Notes: a model not told the origin generated them from the sequence alone. A DNA stretch of 41,635 nt from DASYVD01 sp036000545 (GCA_036000545.1 DASYVD010000011.1:1-41635); one strand, 5' to 3'. Shown: positions 23,875 through 33,252, counted from the first letter of the stretch. A program made the numbers and translations.

Positions 23875-24746
23875 TCCTGGGGCACGGGATCCCGCCCCCT
23901 CCTCCGTCGGACGCGCTCGCGGCCGGTTGGGACCTTACCTCGGTGTTGCTGGGGCTCGCGGTCGTGGCCGGATACGCGGCAGTGGCCCAAAACGCGCGGC
24001 GGCCGGTTCCCCGCGCCCGGACGGCCGCCTTCGTCTCCGGCGTGGCCGTCGTGGTGTTCGCAGTGGGCTCGCCGCTCGACGCCTACGCGGGCGCGCTGCT
24101 GTCGGTTCACATGGTCCAACACCTGTTGCTGACGCTAGTGGCCGCCCCACTGATCCTTCTGGGGCGGCCGCTGTCGCTGGCGCGCCGGAGCGATCGGGGA
24201 CGGCGGACGGTCCCGCGGATGCTCCGGAGTCCCATCGCGCATGCGCTGAGCCATCCCATCCTCACGTGGGCCCTCTACGCGATCGTGTTGTGGGGGACCC
24301 ACTTCACTCCCGTCTATCAGGCGGCCCTGGAGAACGATCTGGTACATGTGCTGGAGCACGCCGCCTACCTCGCCGCGGCGCTGCTGTTCTGGTTCCCGGT
24401 GCTCGGAACGGAACCGTCGCCGTGGCGCCTTCCGTACCCAGCGCGGCTCCTCTATCTCTTCCTCGCGGGTCCGCTGGGGGCGTTCCTGGGCCTGGCGATC
24501 AACCAGGCCGCCTCGCCGCTGTATGCGCACTACGCGACGCTCGAGCGGACCTGGGGCCCGACGCCCCTGGCGGATCAACAGGCCGCGGGGCTCATCATGT
24601 GGATCGCCGGAGGCTTGGGGATGCTCCTCGCCATCCTCTTGGTCGCTGCCGCCTGGGCCCGGAGCGACCGGGCAGCCGCGGACCGCTTCGACTCCCTGGC
24701 GCGATCGGCGGAAGCCGCTACCGGCCCTCGCGCGTCATCGCGATGA
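23850..24746 (+). CDS. ctaG: Cytochrome c oxidase assembly protein (caa3 CtaG family)
   Basis: A polytopic membrane protein of about 298 residues from the caa3_CtaG family, which helps insert copper or assemble cytochrome oxidase. About seven helices are seen, with family His-rich patches: LLSVHMVQHLLLT, IVLWGTHFTP and HVLEHAAYLAAALLFW, likely metal ligands. The GTG at 23850 starts inside qcrB. A TTG at 23871 overlapping the qcrB TGA, with GAGGGGA just upstream, is an equally plausible start. Last gene of the plus-strand operon; its final 29 bases overlap ctaF on the other strand. Confidence 0.88.
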   Translation: MEGPRGTLILGHGIPPPPPSDALAAGWDLTSVLLGLAVVAGYAAVAQNARRPVPRARTAAFVSGVAVVVFAVGSPLDAYAGALLSVHMVQHLLLTLVAAPLILLGRPLSLARRSDRGRRTVPRMLRSPIAHALSHPILTWALYAIVLWGTHFTPVYQAALENDLVHVLEHAAYLAAALLFWFPVLGTEPSPWRLPYPARLLYLFLAGPLGAFLGLAINQAASPLYAHYATLERTWGPTPLADQQAAGLIMWIAGGLGMLLAILLVAAAWARSDRAAADRFDSLARSAEAATGPRASSR

Positions 24747-25095
24747 CGGCCGCGCCGGCGATGAGCCCGCCGATCGCCGCCAGCCACACCCCGTAGATCA
24801 GCCCCGCCGCCAGCAGGAGCGAACCTGCCGCCAGGAACACCGGCCACACGCTTCCATCCGGGAGCGGCCCGACCCGCTCCCCGGCCGCCTCGGCGGGGAG
24901 CGCCTCCGGCCGGTCCTCGGGGGGCACATCTCCCCGGGCCCCCCGCGCCGCGAAGGCGGCGGCCAGCAAGAGGGAGGCGCCCATCGCAGCGAGGAAGATG
25001 GTCCCGGCGATCTCGTACGCGACGAACCAGTAGATGGCGGCGATGACGGCGCCGAATGCCGCCGACGCCAGCAGGACCTTGGTGGCGGTTCTCAC
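24718..25095 (-). CDS. ctaF: Cytochrome c oxidase subunit IV, actinobacterial type
   Basis: A 125-residue small membrane subunit of the aa3 oxidase, specific to Actinomycetota-like chains. Four hydrophobic helices are seen in two pairs (about 7-28, 30-46 and, after a polar loop with GDVPPEDRPEALP, about 81-99 and 101-118). The YEIAGTIFLAAMG segment resembles the family. The GTG at 25095 overlaps the ctaD TGA (GTGA), so it is coupled to subunit I. Its 3' end overlaps ctaG tail to tail. Confidence 0.88.
   Translation of the reverse strand: MRTATKVLLASAAFGAVIAAIYWFVAYEIAGTIFLAAMGASLLLAAAFAARGARGDVPPEDRPEALPAEAAGERVGPLPDGSVWPVFLAAGSLLLAAGLIYGVWLAAIGGLIAGAAVIAMTREGR
24733..24748. terminator. 16-bp perfect palindrome in the ctaG/ctaF overlap
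   Basis: CGTCATCG followed by CGATGACG forms a perfect palindrome that includes the ctaG stop codon and lies inside the last codons of ctaF. As RNA it would fold to a 6-bp stem with a CGCG tetraloop in either direction. It may stop both converging transcripts, or be fortuitous. No T-run is present. Confidence 0.35.
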
Positions 25096-26711
25096 GCGCG
25101 CTCCTCCGAGGGATGGCGCATGTCGAATGCGGGACGTTCCGATCGGATGGGAGGAAGGCTCTCGAAGTTGTGATGTGGCGGGGGTGACGTGGTTGCCCAC
25201 TCCAGGGAATTCGCCCCCCAGGGATCGTCGCCGACGAACTCTTTGCGGCGGAGCGACACCACGATGTTGACCACGACCACGACCACTCCGAGCGCCAGGA
25301 GGAACGAGCCGGCCGTGGCGAGGAGGTTCGGCCCTCCCCACCCGGCCGCGGCGTCGTAGTCAACGATCCGCCGGGGCATCCCACGAAGCCCCACAACGAA
25401 CAGGGGCCAAAAGGTCACGTTGAACCCCACCATCATGAGCCAGAAGGAGAACCTCCCCAACCGCTCCCGCAGCAGCACGCCGGTGAACTTCGGGAACCAG
25501 AAGTGGAGAGCGGCGAAGACTCCGAAGACGCTTCCGCCCATGATCGTGTAGTGGAAGTGGGCCACCACGAACTGCGTGTCGTGCACGTGGAAATCGACAG
25601 GCGGCGAGGCCACCATCACGCCCGTGACCCCACCAATCAGGAAGTTCAGCATGAACCCCAAAGCAAAGAGCATCGGGGTGGGAAAGGAGAGCTGCCCGCG
25701 CCACATGGTGCCGATCCAATTGAAGAACTTGATCCCCGTCGGAACGGCGATGAGGAAGGACATGATCGAGAAGAACGGGTTGGATACCGCTCCGGTGGTA
25801 AACATGTGGTGAGCCCACACACCCATCGACAGGCCCGCGATCCCCAGGGTGGCCAGGACCAGTCCCGTGTACCCGAACAGCGGCTTGCGGGAGAACACCG
25901 GGAGGATCTCGCTGATGACCCCAAAGAAAGGAAGGATCATCACGTACACCTCGGGGTGCCCCAGGAACCAGAACAGATGCTGGTACAGGAGCGGGCTTCC
26001 GCCGAACGCCGGATCGAAGAAGTGGCCGCCGAACCGGCGGTCCACGAACAGGAACGAGAACGCCACCGACAAAGGAGGGAAGGACACGAGGATGATCAGG
26101 GCCGTGACGATGCTCGTCCACGTGAACAGGGGCACCCGCCACATCGTCATGCCCGGAGCCCGGAACAGGAACGCGGTGGCGAGGAAGTTGACCGCGGTCA
26201 TGATGCTCGAGGCGCTGGTGAGCATCAGGCCAAACAGCCACAGGTCCACTCCCGCGCCGGGTGAGTAACGCGGGCCCGAGAGCGGTGGATATCCGGTCCA
26301 CCCGGTGGCCGCGGCGCCGCCGAACGTCCCGAACCCCGCCAGGATGGCAACGCCGCCCGCCAGGAGGAGCCAGTAGGACAGCGCGTTCATCCGGGGGAAG
26401 GCCATGTCTGGGGCGCCGACCTGGAGCGGCAGCAGGTAGTTCCCCAGGCCGAGGGCGAACGGGGCGACGAAGAGGAAGATCATGATCGTGCCGTGCACGG
26501 TGAAGAGCTGGTTGTAGAGCTGCGGGCTCACGACTTGGCGGCCTGGCTCGGCCAGCTCTGTCCGCATGACGAGAGCCATGAGCCCGCCCAGGAGGAAGAA
26601 CACGAACGCGGTGACCATGTAGAGCACGCCGATCCGCTTGTGGTCGGTCGTGGTGACCCACGTCACCAGTCCCCCGCGAGCCGGAGCTGCCTCTGCCGTC
26701 GTCACCGCCAC
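25092..26711 (-). CDS. ctaD: Cytochrome c oxidase subunit I
   Basis: The catalytic heme-copper subunit of the aa3 oxidase, which reduces oxygen and pumps protons. The 539-residue protein has 12 helices. The first heme-a ligand is in FTVHGTIMIFLF. The CuB ligand and cross-linked Tyr are in FLGHPEVYVMILP, which also holds the D-channel Glu. The K-channel Lys is in AVPTGIKFFNW. The two heme ligands are in VVAHFHYTIMGG. These mark a type A1 oxidase. It starts with GTG at 26711 behind a GGAG six bases upstream, ten bases after ctaC. Confidence 0.98.
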   Translation of the reverse strand: MAVTTAEAAPARGGLVTWVTTTDHKRIGVLYMVTAFVFFLLGGLMALVMRTELAEPGRQVVSPQLYNQLFTVHGTIMIFLFVAPFALGLGNYLLPLQVGAPDMAFPRMNALSYWLLLAGGVAILAGFGTFGGAAATGWTGYPPLSGPRYSPGAGVDLWLFGLMLTSASSIMTAVNFLATAFLFRAPGMTMWRVPLFTWTSIVTALIILVSFPPLSVAFSFLFVDRRFGGHFFDPAFGGSPLLYQHLFWFLGHPEVYVMILPFFGVISEILPVFSRKPLFGYTGLVLATLGIAGLSMGVWAHHMFTTGAVSNPFFSIMSFLIAVPTGIKFFNWIGTMWRGQLSFPTPMLFALGFMLNFLIGGVTGVMVASPPVDFHVHDTQFVVAHFHYTIMGGSVFGVFAALHFWFPKFTGVLLRERLGRFSFWLMMVGFNVTFWPLFVVGLRGMPRRIVDYDAAAGWGGPNLLATAGSFLLALGVVVVVVNIVVSLRRKEFVGDDPWGANSLEWATTSPPPHHNFESLPPIRSERPAFDMRHPSEERA

Positions 26712-26721
26712 TGCAGTCTCC

Positions 26722-27426
26722 TCATCCCGCCTGCTCCCGGGCGTTCGCGAGCCACGTTTCGAACTCGGTCACGGATACCGCTCGGACCGTGAACCTCATT
26801 CGGGCGTGATCCAGGCCGCAGAACTCCGCGCACTGCCCTCGGTAAACCCCTTCCTGATCGACCTGGAGGTCGAACTGCTGGATCAGACCTGGCGTGGCGT
26901 CACGCTTGAAGAGGAAGTCGGGGATGTAGAACGCGTGCACCACGTCATCGGACGAGAGGATGATCCTCACGGGTCTGCCCGTGGGGACGACCATCTCCGG
27001 GGGCCGGTCCGGCGTCCCCGCGATCACCGCCCCATCTCCGTAGTCGAATCGCCACGACCAGTCGAATGCGGTGACGTGGATCGTCGCCACGGGGTGGGTG
27101 CTCGGTCTCTCGACGCCCGATTCGACCTGGAACGTCACCACGAACAACGCAGTGACGATGAGGACGGGGATGATCGTGTAGAGGACCTCGAGGGGGAGGT
27201 TGTCCCGGAACTGAGCTGGCCGCCCGTTGCGCGGCCGCCGGTACCTGATCACCGACCACAGGATCAGCCCGATCACGATGGCGGCCACCGCCAGGGCGGC
27301 GATGAAGAACACCCGCCACAGCCCGGCGATGGCCCGTCCTTGCTCCGTGGCACCCGGCGGAGCTCCGAACCTCGAGCAGGCACCGAGGAGGAGGGCGCCG
27401 AGAGCGACGAGGGTCCTGGGGCGCAC
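26722..27426 (-). CDS. ctaC: Cytochrome c oxidase subunit II (lipoprotein)
   Basis: Carries the dinuclear CuA centre that takes electrons from the cytochrome cc domain. The GTG at 27426 is preferred because it gives a compact lipoprotein signal ending in LLLGAC (Cys17); a TTG at 27462 would add 12 residues. Two membrane helices follow (about 38-58 and 83-100). The CuA ligands are the His in SDDVVHAF and the Cys/His/Met set in GQCAEFCGLDHARM. AFDWSWRFDY is the conserved electron-entry strand. First gene of the minus-strand operon ctaC-ctaD-ctaF. AAGACT seven bases before the GTG may be its -10. Confidence 0.95.
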   Translation of the reverse strand: MRPRTLVALGALLLGACSRFGAPPGATEQGRAIAGLWRVFFIAALAVAAIVIGLILWSVIRYRRPRNGRPAQFRDNLPLEVLYTIIPVLIVTALFVVTFQVESGVERPSTHPVATIHVTAFDWSWRFDYGDGAVIAGTPDRPPEMVVPTGRPVRIILSSDDVVHAFYIPDFLFKRDATPGLIQQFDLQVDQEGVYRGQCAEFCGLDHARMRFTVRAVSVTEFETWLANAREQAG

Positions 27427-27595
27427 TGCCCCTAGTCTTCCCCCCGCCTTTCCGGGCGACAAGTCGGTGGCGATTTGGTGCTCTGGGGGGCTCCCTGGGG
27501 CCTCCGTGCGCTACATTCATGCGGTTCGCTCTTGCGCCTGCAGAGGAGGGTCCTGTAGAAAGGTTCGACATCGAGGAGGGTGACGCGCGGATCCC

Positions 27596-28654
27596 ATGAG
27601 CACCAGGAACGATCGTCAGCGTCCCGAGGGCATCACCGGCCTCCTCGGCCGGGACATGGCCGTGGACCTCGGAACCGCCAACACCCTGGTCTACGTCCGG
27701 GGGCGGGGGATCGTCCTCAACGAGCCCTCGGTGGTGGCCATCAACACCCTCTCCAAGCAGATCCTGGCGGTGGGGTCGGAGGCAAAGCGGATGATCGGCC
27801 GGACCCCCGCCCACATCCAGGCCATCCGGCCCCTCAAGGACGGCGTGATCGCCGACTTCGACGTGACCGAGAAGATGCTCCGCTACTTCATCCAAAAGGT
27901 GCACACGAGGCGATTCCTGGCAAAGCCCCGAGTGGTCGTGTGCGTCCCGTCGGGGATCACCGGGGTGGAGCAGCGGGCGGTGGAGGAGGCCACCATCGCC
28001 GCCGGGGCTCGGGCCGCCTACATCATCGAGGAGCCCATGGCCGCCGCCATCGGGGCGAACCTCCCCATCCACGAGCCGACGGGGAACATGGTGGTGGACG
28101 TCGGAGGCGGCACCACCGAGGTGGCCGTGATCTCCCTGGGCGGCATCGTCACCGCCACCTCCATCCGCGTGGGCGGAGACGAGATGGACGACTCCATCAT
28201 CCAGTACGTAAAGAAGGAGTACTCCCTGATGCTCGGCGAGCGGACCTCCGAGGCGATCAAGGTGACCATCGGCTCGGCGTTCCCCACCCCCGACGAGATG
28301 CTGGCCGAGATCAAGGGACGGGACCTAGTCAGCGGGCTTCCCAAGACCATCCACATCACGGCCGAAGAGGTCCGGAAAGCGATGGAGGAGCCGGTCAACG
28401 CGATCATCGACGCGGTCAAGAACACGCTCGACCGGTGCCCGCCCGAGCTGGCCGCCGACATCATGGACCGAGGCATCGTGCTGACCGGCGGCGGAGCTCT
28501 GCTGAAGGGGCTGGACGAGCGGCTCAAGCATGAGACCGGGATGCCCATCCACGTCGCCGAGAACCCTCTCCATTGCGTGGCGACCGGGTCGGGCAAGTGC
28601 CTGGAGGAGTTCGAAGTCCTCAAGCGGGTCCTGATCTCGTCCGGCCGTCGCTAG
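27596..28654 (+). CDS. mreB: Rod-shape determining protein MreB (actin homologue)
   Basis: Forms membrane-attached filaments that guide lateral cell-wall synthesis. The 352-residue protein has the actin-family nucleotide motifs: MAVDLGTANTLVY (phosphate 1), VVDVGGGTTEVAVI (phosphate 2) and GIVLTGGGALLKGL (adenosine). PSGITGVEQRAV is typical of MreB. The ATG at 27596 has a GAGGAGGG about 14 bases upstream, a rather long spacing. It heads the cluster mreB-mreC-mreD-mrdA-rodA, which indicates a rod-shaped cell with lateral growth, unlike polar-growing actinomycetes. Confidence 0.98.
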   Translation: MSTRNDRQRPEGITGLLGRDMAVDLGTANTLVYVRGRGIVLNEPSVVAINTLSKQILAVGSEAKRMIGRTPAHIQAIRPLKDGVIADFDVTEKMLRYFIQKVHTRRFLAKPRVVVCVPSGITGVEQRAVEEATIAAGARAAYIIEEPMAAAIGANLPIHEPTGNMVVDVGGGTTEVAVISLGGIVTATSIRVGGDEMDDSIIQYVKKEYSLMLGERTSEAIKVTIGSAFPTPDEMLAEIKGRDLVSGLPKTIHITAEEVRKAMEEPVNAIIDAVKNTLDRCPPELAADIMDRGIVLTGGGALLKGLDERLKHETGMPIHVAENPLHCVATGSGKCLEEFEVLKRVLISSGRR

Positions 28655-28664
28655 CCCTCGGGGC

Positions 28665-28670
28665 TAGACT
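28665..28670 (+). promoter_or_regulatory. -10 of an internal leaderless promoter for mreC (TAGACT)
   Basis: TAGACT ends exactly six bases before the mreC ATG, so transcription would begin at the A of the start codon. The identical hexamer with identical spacing precedes mreD. No -35 consensus is seen and there is no Shine-Dalgarno for mreC. Confidence 0.5.
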
Positions 28671-28676
28671 CGATCC

Positions 28677-29528
28677 ATGGCGACCTATCGGCGTGCCCGG
28701 ACCACCCGTCTCCTGGTCATCGGGCTCGTTCTGGCCAGCCTCATGACCATCACCCTGGACTTCCGCGGCGGGGAGAGCGGGCCGCTGGCGGGGCTGGGGC
28801 GCACGGCGCTCGGCATCGTGAGCCCCCTCCAGGAGGCGGTCTCGAACGTGTTCCGCCCGGTGACCGACTTCATCCAGGGAGTGACCGAGATCGGCTCCCT
28901 CAGGGCCGAGAACCAGCGACTGCGGGACCAGCTCCGCGTGGCGGCGCGCGGGCAACAGGAGATCATCACCTTCCGGCGCGAAAACCAGGAGCTGAGGAAG
29001 ATCGCCGGCTTGAGCGAGCGACTGCAACTGGCGACCGTGGGAGCCGAGATCATCGGTGAGGGGCCCTCGAACTTCGAGTGGCTGTGGGTGATCAACAAGG
29101 GAGCGGACGACGGCCTCCAGGTGGACATGCCCGTCATCGGCCCGGAGGGCCTGGTCGGCAAGATCGTCATAGTCTCGGCGGCCTCGTCCGTCGTTCGCCA
29201 GATCATCGACCCCGAATCGTCGGTGACCGTGCGGCTGGCCTCCAGCGGCGAGATCGGCGTCCTGACGGGACAAGGGGGGCACGACCTCCGCTTCGACTTC
29301 GTGGATCCGGCTACGACGGTACGGCCCGGCGAGATCGTGGAGACCTCCGGGCTGGGAGGGGTGTTCCCGGCCGGGATCCCCGTGGGCGTGGTCTCGTACG
29401 CCAGCGCAGACGAGTCGAGCCTGGTCAAGTACGTGCTGGTCCGGCCCAACGTGGATTTCTCGCAGTTGCCTCTGGTGGCCGTGGTCCGCACCCCCGTCGC
29501 CGGCGAGGGCCAATCCGGCTCTCCCTAG
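28677..29528 (+). CDS. mreC: Rod-shape determining protein MreC
   Basis: A 283-residue single-pass membrane protein that organises the elongasome outside the membrane. An N-terminal basic segment and one helix (about 10-26) are followed by a coiled coil (about 72-115; SLRAENQRLRDQLRVAARGQ and ENQELRKI) and the double beta-barrel MreC domain (about 120-270), with VDMPVIGPEGLVGKI as the family signature. It starts 22 bases after mreB and appears to have its own -10. Confidence 0.95.
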   Translation: MATYRRARTTRLLVIGLVLASLMTITLDFRGGESGPLAGLGRTALGIVSPLQEAVSNVFRPVTDFIQGVTEIGSLRAENQRLRDQLRVAARGQQEIITFRRENQELRKIAGLSERLQLATVGAEIIGEGPSNFEWLWVINKGADDGLQVDMPVIGPEGLVGKIVIVSAASSVVRQIIDPESSVTVRLASSGEIGVLTGQGGHDLRFDFVDPATTVRPGEIVETSGLGGVFPAGIPVGVVSYASADESSLVKYVLVRPNVDFSQLPLVAVVRTPVAGEGQSGSP

Positions 29529-29652
29529 CCCTTACCGTCGTGGCCCGGCGAGGGCTCGGCGTTGGGCGGTCGTCGGGGCTCCCTCGGGCCCCAGTCCCTT
29601 CGCCTCGCCGTGCCATCACGTGGGGACTGGAGACCGGGCTGGGCACGGCCGG

Positions 29653-29658
29653 TAGACT
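29653..29658 (+). promoter_or_regulatory. -10 of an internal leaderless promoter for mreD (TAGACT)
   Basis: TAGACT with exactly six bases to the mreD GTG, the same as at mreC. The 136-base gap between mreC and mreD holds no other gene that I can see. Confidence 0.5.
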
Positions 29659-29664
29659 CGGAGC

Positions 29665-30171
29665 GTGCGACGGGTCATCGCGTGGACGGCCGTCATCCTG
29701 ACCGGCCTCCTGCTCCAATCCACGATCTTCGCCCAGGTGAAGCTGGCCGGGGCGAAGCCTGAGCTCATGTACCTGATCACCGTGGTCCTGGCGATGATCG
29801 AAGGGCCCTCCTCGGGGGCCATCGGGGGGTTCGCCGCGGGGATGGCCCAGGACTTCCTGCTGAACCAGCCCAAGGGCATCACCGCCCTCTCGCTCACCCT
29901 CGTCGGGTACGCCGTGGGGATGATCCGGCAGTACATCGTGACCCCCAGCCCCCTGCTCCCGGTGCTGCTCGTGGCCGGGGCCACGGCCGGCGGGATCCTC
30001 TTCTACGGGATCGTGGCGTTCCTGCTCGGCCAGCTGGCGGTGGGTTTAGGGTTCCTGGGCCGCACCGCGGTCCTGTCGGCCCTCTACAATGCGGCGCTGA
30101 CGCCGATCCTGTACCCGGTTCTGAGGCGGGTGGCCGAGGCGTCCAGGGCCAAGAGGGTCTTCCGGTGGTGA
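29665..30171 (+). CDS. mreD: Rod-shape determining protein MreD
   Basis: A 168-residue polytopic membrane protein that works with MreC in the elongasome. Four to five hydrophobic helices cover nearly the whole length, with KPELMYLITVVLAMIEGP and GAIGGFAAGMAQDFLL typical of the family. The GTG at 29665 is chosen since it coincides with the predicted transcription start. The stop is followed at once by mrdA (GTG two bases later, ATG five bases later). Confidence 0.9.
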   Translation: MRRVIAWTAVILTGLLLQSTIFAQVKLAGAKPELMYLITVVLAMIEGPSSGAIGGFAAGMAQDFLLNQPKGITALSLTLVGYAVGMIRQYIVTPSPLLPVLLVAGATAGGILFYGIVAFLLGQLAVGLGFLGRTAVLSALYNAALTPILYPVLRRVAEASRAKRVFRW

Positions 30172-30172
30172 G

Positions 30173-32080
30173 GTGATGACCGACGACAAGGCCGCGGGCC
30201 GCATCAAGATCATCGCCGGGATGGTGGCGTTCCTGTTCGCCGTCCTGTCCACGAGGCTGTGGTTCCTTCAGGTGCTTGCCACGGAGGACTATCGCGCTCG
30301 CGCCGAGACGAACCGGGTTCGGCTGGTCCCGCAGCCGGCGCCGCGGGGCCGCATCCTGGATCGAACCGGGCGCGTCCTGGTGGGCAACCGCGGAAGCATC
30401 CAGATCACCGTCGATCCCACAAAGGTCGAGGAGCCCGAGCGCGTCCTCTTGGAGCTGTCCGAGCTTCTGAACGTTCCGGCGGCGGACCTGGCCGCGGAGA
30501 TCAACAGCGGCAAGTATCTCCCCTTCGAGCCCATCCCGGTGGTCCAGGACGTGGAGGAGAAAGTGGTCTACGAGCTCGCCGAGCATCGGAGCGAGTTCCC
30601 CGGCGTTTCGTGGGAGGTTGACGGGGTCCGTGACTACCCCTACGACCGCCTCGCCGTTCACCTGCTCGGATACCTCAACGAGATCAACGACAAGGAGATA
30701 AAGGACCCGGCCTTCCGAGGTTACCGTCCTGGCGCGCTGGTCGGTCGGGGCGGGGTGGAGCAGCGGTACGAGCGATACCTGCGAGGGGAGGAGGGCTGGC
30801 TCAAGCTCGAGGTCAACGCCCAGGGGAAAGTTCTGGACGAGCTGGGCCGCAAGACAGCGCGCCCCGGCCACGACGTCGTGCTCTCCATGGACCGGGGGGT
30901 CCAGAAGCTCGCCGAGGACAGCTTGGAGGAAGGGATCCAGGCCGCCAAGACCATCGTGGACGACGAATCCGGGTACTACTTGAAGGCTCCCGCCGGATCG
31001 GTGGTGGTTATGGACCCCCGCAACGGCCGGGTCCTAGCCATGGCGTCGTTCCCCAACTACAACCCGGAGTTTTTCCTGGGACACGTCACCAAGAGACAGC
31101 TCGAGCGGATGTACGCTCCCGCTCAGAACCAGCCCCTACTGAATCGTGCCGTCCAGACGTCCTATCCGCCCGGCTCGACGTTCAAGCCGTTCGTTGCGGC
31201 GGCCGCCTTGCGCGCCGGGCACGCGCAGGTGGGGAGCTTCTACCCCTGTCCGCCCGAGTTCACAGTCCCGGGCGATACGTCCGGAACCATCTTCCACAAC
31301 TGGACCTCGGCCAACCTCGGGTACATGACCCTCGGGCAGGCCCTGGTGGTCTCGTGCGACACCGTCTTCTACCGGTTCGGGCTGCAGTTCTACTACGACC
31401 GGAAGAAGCAGGGTGAGAGCTTCCAGAAGCTGCTCGGGCGGTGGGGGTTCGGCCAGCTCACTGGGACGGACCTTCCTTTCGAGACCCCGGGTAGGGTACC
31501 CGACGCCGACTGGAAGGCGCAGATCCACGAGGAGTACCCGAAGCTCTTCCCGGATGGGCTGTGGTACCCGGGCGACAACATCAACATGTCCATCGGGCAG
31601 GGCGATCTCCTGGTCAGCCCGATGCAACTCGCCGTGGCGTACTCGGCGCTGGCGAACGGAGGGACCCTGTACCGGCCCCAGGTCGCCCTGCGTGTGCAGC
31701 GGCCGGATGGAACCCTCGTGAGGCAGTTCCGGCCACAAGAGGCGGGCCGGGTGCCGATCAAGCGTCCCCTCATCGGGTTCATGCGCGATTCCCTTCGCGG
31801 CGTGGTCACCGCGGGCACCGCCTCCTCGGCGTTCGCCGGCTTCCCCCACTCGGAGATCGCGGTGGCCGGCAAGACGGGTACGGCCGAGGTGGCCGGCAAG
31901 CAGCCTCACTCCTGGTTTGCGGCCATGGTTCCGGCAGACAACCCGCGCTACGTCATCGTGGCCATGGTGGAGGAGGGAGGCCACGGCTCGCAGGTGGCCG
32001 CGCCGATCGTCCGCCAGATCATCGAGGAGCTGTACGGTCTGGACACCGCGGGCATTCACATCGGGGTCGCCCAGGACTAG
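30173..32080 (+). CDS. mrdA: Penicillin-binding protein 2 (transpeptidase of the elongasome)
   Basis: A class B PBP that cross-links peptidoglycan during rod elongation. The 635-residue protein has one N-terminal membrane helix (about 13-33), a pedestal/dimerisation domain with RGRILDRTGRVL (58-69) and the transpeptidase domain. The active-site motifs are STFK (335-338), SCD (394-396) and KTGTAE (567-572). The start may be GTG at 30173 or ATG at 30176; a GGTGGTGAGG run precedes both. It is followed seven bases later by its partner glycosyltransferase rodA. Confidence 0.96.
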   Translation: MMTDDKAAGRIKIIAGMVAFLFAVLSTRLWFLQVLATEDYRARAETNRVRLVPQPAPRGRILDRTGRVLVGNRGSIQITVDPTKVEEPERVLLELSELLNVPAADLAAEINSGKYLPFEPIPVVQDVEEKVVYELAEHRSEFPGVSWEVDGVRDYPYDRLAVHLLGYLNEINDKEIKDPAFRGYRPGALVGRGGVEQRYERYLRGEEGWLKLEVNAQGKVLDELGRKTARPGHDVVLSMDRGVQKLAEDSLEEGIQAAKTIVDDESGYYLKAPAGSVVVMDPRNGRVLAMASFPNYNPEFFLGHVTKRQLERMYAPAQNQPLLNRAVQTSYPPGSTFKPFVAAAALRAGHAQVGSFYPCPPEFTVPGDTSGTIFHNWTSANLGYMTLGQALVVSCDTVFYRFGLQFYYDRKKQGESFQKLLGRWGFGQLTGTDLPFETPGRVPDADWKAQIHEEYPKLFPDGLWYPGDNINMSIGQGDLLVSPMQLAVAYSALANGGTLYRPQVALRVQRPDGTLVRQFRPQEAGRVPIKRPLIGFMRDSLRGVVTAGTASSAFAGFPHSEIAVAGKTGTAEVAGKQPHSWFAAMVPADNPRYVIVAMVEEGGHGSQVAAPIVRQIIEELYGLDTAGIHIGVAQD

Positions 32081-32087
32081 GAGGGAG

Positions 32088-33221
32088 ATGGAGCTCACCG
32101 CGGGACGGTTGGTACGGGACGAGCGGGTCATCCGCCACCTCGACCCGGTCCTCATCGTCACGACGATCGCGCTCGCCGTCTACGGGCTGTTCATGGTGTA
32201 TTCGGCCAGCCACCAGAGCCTCGAGGCGCTGAACGAGGACCCGGGCCACTTCCTGAAGAGGCAGCTCGCGTTCCTCCTCCTCGGACTGGTGGCTCTGTTG
32301 GTCGCGGCGTCGGTCGACTACAAGCTGGTGAAGGTGTACGCCCCCCTGGCCTGGGCCGGACTGATATTCGTGCTGCTCCTGGTGCTCACACCGCTCGGCA
32401 GCGAAACGGCGGGGGCGCAGCGATGGATCACGTTGGGGGGCTTCCAGTTCCAGCCCTCGGAGTTCGCCAAGCTCGGCGTGACGGCCATGATCGCCGCCTA
32501 CCTGTCCGAGCTGCGCGGCGAGATGAGTATCGAGCACGTCTGGAGGACGACCGGCCTGGCGGTGCTGCCGATGCTTCTGGTCTTCGTGCAGCCCGACGTG
32601 GGGACGACCATGGTTTTCGCGGCGATCCTGCTCGGGCTCTTGGTGATGGCGGGGGCCAAAGCGAAGCACATCGGAGTCCTCGCCCTCGTGGCGTTGATCG
32701 CCCTGTTCGGGGCGTTCCGGCTGGGGGTGGTGAAGGACTATCAGATCGCTCGCCTGACCGGGTTCATCGATCCGGCCGAGGACCCCCTCCGGGCCGGGTA
32801 CAACCGCCAGCAGGCAGAGATCGCCATCGGCTCGGGCGGGCCGTTCGGGCGAGGCTACCTGGACGGAACCCAAACCAACCTGGACTTCGTGCCCGAGCAG
32901 CACACCGACTTCGTGTTCACGGTGGTGGGGGAAGAGCTGGGGTTCATGGGGGCCATGTTCCTGCTCCTCCTGTTCGGGGTGCTCTTATGGCGAGCGTTCA
33001 GGATCGCCGCCGTAGCGACCGACCCTTTCGGGCGGTTCCTCGCGGTCGGGATCGCCGTCATGATCGCCTCCCAGATGTTCGTGAACGTTGGGATGACCCT
33101 GGGGATCATGCCGATCACAGGGATCCCCCTTCCCCTGGTCTCCTATGGGGGCAGCGCTTTGATCACCAACTTCACCGCGGTCGGTCTGCTGCTCAACGTC
33201 CATATGCGACGGTTCAAGTGA
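32088..33221 (+). CDS. rodA: Peptidoglycan glycosyltransferase RodA (SEDS family)
   Basis: Polymerises lipid II glycan strands together with PBP2. The 377-residue protein has about ten membrane helices. SEDS signatures are present: QRWITLGGFQFQPSEFAK, FVQPDVGTTMV (with the catalytic Asp) and GIPLPLVSYGGSALI. The ATG at 32088 follows a strong GGAGGGAG. It is the last gene of the shape cluster. Confidence 0.97.
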   Translation: MELTAGRLVRDERVIRHLDPVLIVTTIALAVYGLFMVYSASHQSLEALNEDPGHFLKRQLAFLLLGLVALLVAASVDYKLVKVYAPLAWAGLIFVLLLVLTPLGSETAGAQRWITLGGFQFQPSEFAKLGVTAMIAAYLSELRGEMSIEHVWRTTGLAVLPMLLVFVQPDVGTTMVFAAILLGLLVMAGAKAKHIGVLALVALIALFGAFRLGVVKDYQIARLTGFIDPAEDPLRAGYNRQQAEIAIGSGGPFGRGYLDGTQTNLDFVPEQHTDFVFTVVGEELGFMGAMFLLLLFGVLLWRAFRIAAVATDPFGRFLAVGIAVMIASQMFVNVGMTLGIMPITGIPLPLVSYGGSALITNFTAVGLLLNVHMRRFK

Positions 33222-33252
33222 TTGCGCTACGGGCCGGGACGGGTGAGCCTGC

